A DNA stretch of 64,000 nucleotides from Gyrodactylus bullatarudis. Its lineage: Eukaryota; Platyhelminthes; Monogenea; Gyrodactylidea; Gyrodactylidae. Both the position numbers and the translations under genes were made by a program. Below the pieces are notes generated by a model that did no database searches, was not told the origin of the DNA, and was given only the letters and a program-made list of their open reading frames with translations. This document shows positions 56,779 through 64,000 of this stretch, piece by piece; the first letter of the stretch is position 1; the number at the start of each line of letters is the position of its first letter. The stretch covers positions 99,586-163,585 of the forward strand of contig SSNU01000214.1 of assembly GCA_012064415.1 (NCBI GenBank). Reading direction: 5' to 3'.

Positions 56779-57399
56779 TCTTGCTTTAGATTCCTGATTT
56801 CCGCGAATATATTATCATTTTGCTGACTAATGTCTTGCATTTTGTGGGTAGAAGACGAAAATAGATTCTGGGTGAATATGAGCTCTTTATTTTCGTCGGT
56901 TCTCATCAGACCCTACACCGACATATGTATTTATACAGAATATTAATCAATGAAATGTGAAAGTTCGTATGGGCCAATCAGAGCATTTATTTGTAACCGG
57001 TTGGAGGGTGGAGAGGTTAGTTGGGTAGATTTCTGATTGTTGGAACAGTGTTGGTGTTACACCTTACTATCTCTTTGTTTCTATTCCTCTGGACACCTTG
57101 GAGATAGTTTTTCGACTCTTCCCTTTTTATTTTTGTTGCTTGGGTGAATTCGAAGCACATCTTTTCCGTACGGGGTTTGATGATCTTTTTGTAACTGTGG
57201 GTTGGGAGTAGTATCTTTTCTTATAATCTGTTGCCAGGTCATCATTGGTGAGTTGTTCCTCTGCTGATGCGGAGTGATCGTTGTTGTTGGGCCCATATTG
57301 TCTTGTTTTCATTTTGGGTTGGGTTTAATGTTTGTCTGGGGTTAGCCGAATGGGGAGGGGCTTGGTCATCATTGGCGAGTTGTTCCTCTGCTAATGCTA
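56779..57399 (-). mobile_element. Penelope-like element (family c) inserted in the hAT
   Basis: 621 bp flanked by the 12-bp duplication ATATATTTTTTC (56767-56778 and 57400-57411). On the - strand it has a basic, Gln/Asn-rich C-terminal tail (SAEEQLTNDDLATDYKKRYY), 3' UTR, hammerhead-like core (56920-56845) and ATG at 56840, ending at CTAAAGCAAG exactly like 15193. A 33-bp block (GTCATCATTGG-GAGTTGTTC...) is directly repeated at 57237-57270 and 57363-57396. It is less AT-rich than its host. Confidence 0.85.
56845..56920 (-). ncRNA. Hammerhead-ribozyme-like motif (family c, copy 2)
   Basis: On the - strand: CTGATGA (56909-56903), GAACCGAC, GAAA (56894-56891). Stem I here is TGTAGG with CCCACA, one position changed from 15123-15128. 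Confidence 0.55.
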
Positions 57400-57613
57400 A
57401 TATATTTTTTCATTATTTCATGATATATTTTAAATTATTTACGTTTACATCTCACTTCATGATATATATTTCATATTATACGATTGTAATCTTTAAAAGG
57501 GAAAAATAATGACAATGATATAATTTCAAAGCCATAATTATAGATTTTGAATCAAAAGTAAACTTTAATTCTAAATGCTTAGGAATTTATTCAAAAAAAT
57601 TATCCATATTACA

Positions 57614-57745
57614 TCTAATTGAAATCATTTTTTTTGATATTTTCATAACATAGTTTATTTCTCTGCTTGTTAACAATTCTACCAGCAATACTGAAAACTC
57701 GCTCTGATGCACAAGAAGTAGCTGGAATGCAATATATATTCCTTT
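57614..57745 (-). pseudogene. hAT transposase dimerisation-domain remnant
   Basis: On the - strand it reads NIYCIPATSCASERVFSIAG, then RIVNKQRNKLCYENIKKND and a stop (57616-57614). ATS-x-x-SERVFS-x-AG is the signature of the hAT C-terminal dimerisation domain. Everything upstream is deleted or out of frame. Confidence 0.8.
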
Positions 57746-58189
57746 ACCTTTATTACCAATATCTTGGAAATGTTTCCAATAAGGGCTTCTTTTAGAATCA
57801 GGCATTCTATAGAACACGTTTTGGGGTCTGTTTAATGCTTACTAAGGAAATGTGACTTTCAATGAATAACGCTGTAAGGTTTAATATTATTGGTTGTTTT
57901 CGAACATATATATCTGATATGTGTGGAATATCTCATGAAGTAATTTTTTAGCATTTCATGATATGTAATTAGCATTAATGATATAATTATAATTATAGCA
58001 TGAGATATAGTGATTGTTCATTTAATACCTGTATATGAAATGAGATAAAACATATCATATCATATGTCATTTTTTACGTTTCGAATAGCAGATCCCTAAT
58101 TCTATATTGATAAATTATATTAATGTGAGATTAATTTAACCTCTTAAGGTTGAATTAAAACATTATCAATATCTTTATTCGATAATATA

Positions 58190-58890
58190 AAGCTAATTAA
58201 TATGAAGATGGGAATTTATGATTCTTTCAAAATTATAAATTTTTTCATCAAGAACTCGAATTTGATCAAGATTTTTTAGAATCTAGATCGTAGGTTCCAC
58301 TTTCAGGATCTGAAGATAAAAAATTTGAAAAAGATCAAATTTTAAGAAAGTTATGGCATATTTCAAATCTTGCGATGGCGCTGATTTCCCATTTTTTTGA
58401 ACTTAGAGTTGAGAATTTTTGTTGATTTTAAAGTGAGAGTGATCAAAAGTTAATTTTTAGGATCACGATTAGTCAAAGAAACCGATTATGACTATAAAAA
58501 TTTCAATGGACTCGCCAATTTCCAGGAATCTGGAATCATCAAAATTTCATCGATTTTAAAGTAGTGAAAATGTTCAAAAAATCAAAATTCGATTTTCACA
58601 CGAAGATGGGCGGATTCTCAAAATCTGAATCAACATATCTGATTTCTTCGACTAATCGTGATCCTAAAAATTAACTTTTAATCACTCTCTCACTTTAAAA
58701 TCAACAAAAATTATCAACTCAAAGTTCCATCGCTAGATTTGAAATATGCCATAACTTTCTTAAAATTTGATTTTTTTCAAATTTTTTTTCGATCTAGATT
58801 CCAAAAAATCGAATTTGATCAAGATTTTCTGGTGAAAAAATTTATAATTTTGTAAAAATCATAAATTCCCATCTTCATATTAATTAGGTG
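58190..58890. repeat. Foldback repeat, third subfamily, complete
   Basis: Left AAGCTAATTAATATGAAGAT and right AAATTCCCATCTTCATATTA. Arms of about 300 bp each include TTTGAAATATGCCATAACTT. Centre near 58540. About 700 bp, non-coding. Confidence 0.75.
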
Positions 58891-59234
58891 TATATACACT
58901 GTTTAATGATCGAATCAGGAGAAATTGATGAAATGTTGGTGCTTATTCATAGTAGACAAGCTATGGATGAAATATTTCTCCACCTATACTACTCTTATCA
59001 GTTAACTGGATACATAATAAAGTTGAAGGAAATTTTCCGAAATTGCCCATCGATATGTTAAATTTAATCTTCAAGTATTTTAATATAATCCCACCAAATT
59101 TCCCTTAATGCTTCAGAAATAAGATAAACAAAATTGGGAAAATTTCAAATTAAAAACGTTTTATTTTCATAATTTTAACTTGAATTCCCATTATTTCTTA
59201 TAAAAAAGTTTCAATGATGACTTAAATCGTATTG
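58891..59234. other. Gene-free AT-rich DNA
   Basis: Nothing recognised. Confidence 0.4.
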
Positions 59235-59450
59235 AAAAAAAATATTCTGAGGTTGCTGGCTGAAAGTCATGCTGGGGTTAAGAAAAAACGATGTTTTTGG
59301 TGAATAAAGTTTTATTTTCGTCGGTTCTCTTCGGACCAAACACCGACTTGTTATATTTATAATAATGACTTAATTCATATTGAAATTATCATTTTGCTGA
59401 CTAATGTCTTGCATTTTGTAGGTAGAAGACGAAAATCTAAAGCAAGACAT
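59235..59450 (-). pseudogene. Scrambled PLE remnant
   Basis: On the - strand: a family-c start (ATG at about 59419, MQDISQQNDN), then after unrelated bases a decayed hammerhead-like core (CCGAAGA at 59335-59329, GAAA at 59320-59317), then a coding scrap related to the ending of the PLE at 36874-38000 (FSQQPQNIF). The order suggests rearrangement between PLE families. Confidence 0.5.
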
Positions 59451-60411
59451 ATTGAAATTGTTTTTTCAATAGTTAAAAAGGAAATTTCTCTTAATTCTCA
59501 TGAATATTATAATTTTGATCGGTCAAAAAACGTTTTTAATTTGGAAATTTTCACAATTTTTATCTTAATTCAGAAGCATAAAAAGGTATTTTTAAGCGAA
59601 ATTTGGTAGGATAATATTAAAATACTTGTAGATTAAATTTAATACATATTTGATAAAAACTGTGTTAAATAAGAATATAAATATAAACAGACCATAACAG
59701 TAAAATAAACAAGGCCTGACGAACCATAAAAGAAATAATTTTGTAAAAGTTACTATAACAGAGAAAATTTTTTAGAAAAACAAACCATAATAAAACTGTG
59801 TTATTTGACTAACCATTACGGAAATAATCATTCTCAGACAGACCAATTTAAGAGAATACCATGTCCGATAGACCATAATGGTAAAGACCCCTTTTGGCTA
59901 ATTTCGTCCAAGTCTAATACTTAACGCCTCGAAAACACACTAGCCTAGAAATTTTTTTTTCTGTAAGTAATCTTTCTCATATGTTTGATTTCATTGTGAT
60001 TTTTACAAAAAATTATTGAAAAATAAGTTTCCTTTCGGAATAATAACAATGATGAGGGAATTTCCTGTCAAGAATTTTTCCTATTATATCAAAGTGTTTT
60101 AAATATATTCAAAGAAAAGAGAAACATGATATCTCTGTGTAATAATTAACGTTATCTTGTCTTTTTATGATCAACTTTAATTTTTTCATTAACTCACAAT
60201 TAAAAAAATTAAAAATCAAAACCAAATATCCTCATTATTCATATTTAAACAAAAATTCAATATTAAAAAAAAATAACTAACCTCAAGAAAAATGTTAGAT
60301 CAAGTTACTTAATCTAAATTCCATGTTTTTTTAATATCATGAGTGCAGAAGTTTCTTGAGTACTGATAACTTTCTTAAATTTAGTTTATTCTTTTTTACT
60401 CTATATAGATC
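59451..60411. other. Gene-free AT-rich DNA
   Basis: 59690-59890 shows a loose repetition of GACCATAA(C/T)(A/G) with AGAAAAT-type spacers, a degenerate tandem array. Nothing else. Confidence 0.4.
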
Positions 60412-61256
60412 TATACCTTTTTCAGGTCTAGTTCGTAGAATGAAGAAGTCAATTTTGCATTTTTTCATTTTGTATTTGTAAAACTCAATTGTCTTTTTAC
60501 TATGTAATTAAGGCTGGAAAAAAACAAAATTGAATTAATACTTCACACTGTAGATTGATTGTGGTTTTTTTTCAATTATGCACTCGAAAGAGTAACACGG
60601 GTGGGGGCGGGGTCGTACGAACTTGACCAGGTTTAACTTTTCTGGAATAAAATTTTGTGCTGATTTCAGATCTGCTTTCAGAATTTCGCTAGCGTTAATA
60701 TTTTGGCCGCTATGGCCAAAAAACCAAAAATTGCTAATTTTGAGTATCTCAATGAACTTAATTGATATTATTGGTAAGAAAACATAGGAATCCGAAATTG
60801 ATTTTATTTTCATCAGACAGAGCGTAAAATTTCGCGTTGATTGATGGGTAATACGCGAATTTAGCAATCTCGCAAAGTTTTTAAAAACGCGCGTCAAGTT
60901 AGAAAAAATTGAAAAATCCTTAAAAAAATGGAGGTTATTAAGCTTTTTCCAAGCCAGAATTTTTATCAATTTTCATTTCTGAATTCTCAATTCCTATTTT
61001 TTCATATTGATGAAACTAATGAATCAGTTATTTTTTAATGAGATTATAAACATTCTTCATTCAGGCTTGTACAATAATGAAAAAAACACTCCCTTTAAAT
61101 TTTTCACCAAGATTGTAAAAAAATAAAAAATACATTCCCATGAGGGTTTTTTTACTCTCGAACTCTTACATCATTGGTGTAATTCCCAACCAATCAGTGT
61201 TATGGGAATCTCAAAGGTTAAATCAGTTCTATAGTCAGAATCAAAAACTAAATATG

Positions 61257-61592
61257 AATGCTAGAATATTTGTATGTGGAAACGACAAAGAAAAATTTTG
61301 TTATATTTGTGGCTACTATTTTGGTAACAGAAGAATGTACCTGATAGATCCTGACTTGCAAAGAATGATCTCGGATTACTTTGGTCTAGCAATCAATCCA
61401 GGAAGAGATTTTTCTCCTTCATCAATTTGTAGATCATGCAGTTGTATTGTAAAGAAACCACAAGGCCGAGCTTACAGGAACAGAATAAAAGCCTGGGCAC
61501 CGCCGTTCAATCATTTGGAAAAGAATTCATTGACAGTCAGTCTACAGAGGATAGCGCCAGTCCTAACTTTAATGAGCCGTCAGTCATGGTAA
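61257..61592 (+). pseudogene. FCYICG-type zinc-binding domain
   Basis: Reads MNARIFVCGNDKEKFCYICG, then an aromatic/basic stretch, DYFGLAINPGRDFSPSSICR and SCSCIVKKP. The two C-x2-C pairs (FCYICG and ICRSC) could bind one zinc ion. In its known arthropod relatives this domain opens the protein whose C-terminal half is seen at 36184-36865. The frame is lost after about 61590 (it continues as frame 61436-61678). Confidence 0.6.
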
Positions 61593-61689
61593 AAGTTACT
61601 CAATCCTTCTTAGACGAAACAATCCGAATGGCAAAACTTTCCAAAAAATGGCAGTTGATGTGGGTAGGCATATATTGAGTGGTAGAATT

Positions 61690-62485
61690 AATGGAGGAGG
61701 AGTGAATTTCTATCATTATAAGAATAGAGATATTTATTTTAGACCTTATTTTTCGTTTGAAGATGATCTTTCATTCTGTAATAATATTCCTATCCCTATC
61801 GTAAACATGATTTGATCAATTGATTTCATTGAAAACAATAACCAAGCCACTCTGTCTCAATGTAAAGAAATGATTCATTCCAAATTTCGTATTTCAGTGG
61901 CTATTTCTACGATACATAATTGGTTGGATTGAGAAATGTACTCTCTAAAGGATATCAGAACTATGCCTATTGGGATGAACTCTCATGAAAATAAAATAGC
62001 CAGGAGAGAGTATGTAAGCAATGTAATTGAGGACAGATCTGCTGGACGTCACTTAATATGGGTAGACGAGAGTAATTTTAATATATTTTGTAAGCGAAAA
62101 GAGGGAAGATCAATCGTTGGGACAAGAGCCAGAGTGATTGAATCTAATTGTAAAGGCCAAAATCTTCATTGCATTCGTGCGATATCTATGAAACAGATTG
62201 TACATTTTCCATTAAAACGAGGAAGTTTAAAAAAACCTCAATTTTTAGACTGGATGCTTGAGATGATTAATGAGGCAAGACAAAAAATTGTCACCTATGA
62301 CAATTATCATTGATAATGCGCCAGTCCACAGTGCAATTGAAAATGAAATTAAATTTGAAAATGTGAGAATTCAGCGTTTAGCTCCAAATTCTTTTTTATT
62401 GAATCCTATTGAAATAATTTGGAGCATATTCAAGTCTGAAGTTAAAAGATTGCTAACAGCTCAGAGACCGAAGATATTGGCCTAG
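61690..62485 (+). pseudogene. Tc1/mariner-like DDE transposase, broken
   Basis: In order: a degenerate DNA-binding part with stops; HLIWVDESNFNIFCKRKEGR (first Asp, 62050-62110); TIIIDNAPVHSAIE (second Asp, about 62304-62345, reached after a frameshift); and LAPNSFLLNPIEIIWSIFKS (third acidic residue). By count the spacing from second Asp to Glu is 33 residues, slightly short of the common 34-35. NNGNLTIQEFRLRRLELI at 62490-62540 looks like the C-terminal end. At least two stops and one frameshift; not functional. Confidence 0.75.
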
Positions 62486-62826
62486 CAACGCAATAACGGC
62501 AATCTTACCATTCAAGAATTTAGGCTAAGAAGGTTAGAACTTATTGCTGAGAATGCTAAAGCATCAATAACAACAGATAAAATTTTTCGGCAACTTTTTA
62601 TATCGAAAAATTTTATATTCCTGCTATGAATTTAGAAGATTTAATTGAATAGTTATAATAGTTAAAACTACAATCAATCTACAGTGTGAAGTATTCATGT
62701 TAATTCAATTTTGTTTTTTTCCAGCCTTAATTACATAGTAAAAAGACAATTGAGTTTTACAAATACAAAATGAAAAAATGCAAAATTGACTTCTTCATTC
62801 TACGAACTAGACCTGAAAAAGGTATA

Positions 62827-63770
62827 GTATTTAATAGGCTAGTCTCAGGAGTAAATTTTCATGTTGTAAATTATACGTAAACCCTTCATAAATCATAAAA
62901 TCTTTCTGCGGATATTAAACAGCTTATGCATAGATTTTCTCTCTACAATCAACTATAATATAAATCGTGTTGCTTGCAAAAGTTCTTGCTAACAAGCCAG
63001 ATTTCGTCTCTTACTGAAAGATATTTAAATTTACCAACGTTAGACTATTTATTTTCAGATTCTTTTTGCGCATATTTATTTGATCATAAACTCAGAGGAT
63101 AATGAAAAATGTTTTGAATTATATCGGCTATTGTACAGACTTCATTCTCACGCAATAACGAAGACAGACATTGTATCAGCGAATGTGAACATATTGATTT
63201 GAGAATAAGAATTTATAATTAGTGTTGCAGAAAAAAAGATCTGATCTTGTGAGGATATGTGTGAATAAACAAGTAGAATGAATTCAATTTAAAATGTATT
63301 GATTTGAACATGCGTTTTCGAATCTACTCAAGAGTAGCCAGTTGAAAGTTATTATTAGTAAAGCCCACAGATCGATTATTGAGTTAAAAATCTTAACATT
63401 AACCTGAAATATATAAGATTTTGATTTATATTACATTTTATCTGTATGTCAAAAGTCTTGTGTCACAGTCTATGAAAAATGCATGAGCAATTATTTTTCT
63501 AACGAATAAGAGTTCAATATTGATAAGTAAGAATTTTCACTGGTTGAGTTATATTGGGTCCCCAAGAATAGTCTAGAGCACAGCTAAATTTTTAAAACTA
63601 TCAACAGTCCTTGAACAGAGAGGATTCTAAATATTATAAAATCAATTCTCAGAAATATCTGAGAACAAAGGTACAAATCCTCAAGAAATTCATGGGGGTA
63701 AATAATTAAAGTCGGGGTAAAATATTATTAAATGTCAAGAGGTGTGCCCACTAAGCCATCCCGATTAATT
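62827..63770. other. Gene-free AT-rich DNA
   Basis: Nothing recognised. Confidence 0.45.
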
Positions 63771-64000
63771 ACACTGTGTGTCAAAAAAAATAGGTCTCGG
63801 AGTAATAGGGTTTCAAGACCATATTCTGATGCAAAATTTGACGCTGATTTCGAATCTGGTCTCAGAATTCCGTTATCATGCTTCGTTTGGGAGAAAATCT
63901 CAAAATTTCAAAAATGCCATTTTGCATATAATTGAGCCTCAAAATTACATTAAATTAAATTTGAAAATTAATTATACCGGAATAAAATTAACATTAATTA
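63771..64000 (+). mobile_element. Left end of a second 33771-type TA element
   Basis: TA-CACTGTGTGTCAAAAAAAAT starts at 63769, then ACGCTGATTTCGAATCTGG (about 63841) as in 33828-33846. The element runs past the window edge. Confidence 0.65.

Larger units (their letters stand above)
56677..58098 (-). mobile_element. hAT transposon with perfect 8-bp duplication, internally deleted
   Basis: The ends are near-perfect inverted repeats of about 26 bp (TAGGGATCTGCTATTCGAAA...). ATTCTATA flanks both sides (56669-56676 and 58099-58106). The uninterrupted target exists at 14325-14345 (TCTATTCTATATTGATAA), so insertion is proven by comparison. Many ATATCATGA-type subterminal repeats occur near both ends. 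Only the last part of a transposase remains (57614-57745, -). A PLE has inserted inside it (56779-57399). Confidence 0.9.
56431..58136 (-). mobile_element. PLE leader fragment (family j, copy 2), split by a hAT element
   Basis: 56431-56676 plus 58107-58136 correspond to 14083-14356. On the - strand it has the hammerhead-like core, then ATG-ATG at 56482/56479 (MMNTFTSFPDVYEVIRIF), ending about 52 nt after the ATG at 56431. The hAT at 56677-58098 interrupts it. Confidence 0.75.
60414..62824 (+). mobile_element. Tc1/mariner-like element with about 157-bp inverted ends
   Basis: Ends TACCTTTTTCAGGTCTAGTT (60414) and its complement (to 62824) are flanked by TA (60412-60413 and 62825-62826). The arms (60414-60570 and 62664-62824) match almost perfectly, apart from a small indel. 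Inside, 60600-60700 contains GTGCTGATTTCAGATCTGCT, related to the subterminal part of the 33771/63771 family. It then carries an FCYICG-type coding part (61257-61592) and a broken DDE transposase (61690-62485). Confidence 0.85.

Noticed and set aside
57081..57509. Overlapping frames on both strands near 57.3 kb as host genes
   Set aside because: They fall in the PLE tail inserted in the hAT; only the - strand tail is PLE-coding in origin.
1..64000. CRISPR arrays, bacterial operons or riboswitches
   Set aside because: The window is plainly eukaryotic; no regularly spaced short repeats with unique spacers were seen.

Overview
This is AT-rich animal DNA with spliced genes and dense transposon remains. 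It holds part of an Eph-type receptor tyrosine kinase, a class A GPCR, Penelope-like elements (PLEs), jockey/CR1-type LINEs, hAT and Tc1/mariner-type transposons, and large foldback repeats. The mix fits an arthropod. A copepod such as a sea louse is my best guess, but that is inference and no marker in the window proves it.

Layout. 1-5.4 kb: gene-poor, with foldback repeats and a LINE inserted in one of them. 5.4-17.5 kb: the 3' part of an Eph receptor gene on the + strand. Four exons encode juxtamembrane, kinase and SAM regions; upstream exons lie outside the window. Its introns hold a PLE carrying a 1,065-bp palindrome, a second PLE cluster and a LINE 3' end. 17.5-31 kb: foldback repeats, a PLE remnant on the - strand and a hAT-like foldback element. 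31.3-33.1 kb: a well-preserved hAT transposon with one 456-codon ORF and an 8-bp target duplication. 33.8-38.3 kb: a TA-flanked element with 100-bp inverted ends. It contains remains of an arthropod repeat-protein family (here called the FCYICG family) and was later invaded by two LINEs and a PLE. 38-53 kb: repeats and small elements. 53.4-54.6 kb: an intronless GPCR resembling neuropeptide (FMRFamide-type) receptors. 56.4-58.1 kb: a nested stack, PLE inside hAT inside an older PLE leader. 60.4-62.8 kb: a Tc1/mariner-like element with about 157-bp inverted ends that carries both a decayed FCYICG-type zinc-binding domain and a decayed DDE transposase. 63.77 kb to the end: the start of another copy of the 33.8-kb element family.

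Main points. (1) Several unrelated PLE families each carry a hammerhead-ribozyme-like core (CTGANGA...GAAA) just upstream of an ATG. In the better-preserved copies the 3' strand of predicted stem I ends within a few bases of that ATG, and insertions end at a fixed point about 50-63 nt after it. (2) The Eph kinase has Phe where Eph receptors normally have a Thr gatekeeper. (3) The FCYICG-family protein occurs inside two kinds of inverted-repeat element that share a subterminal motif, so it is probably transposon-borne.

Only two host genes are well supported: the Eph receptor and the GPCR. Nearly all other coding potential belongs to mobile elements, mostly broken.
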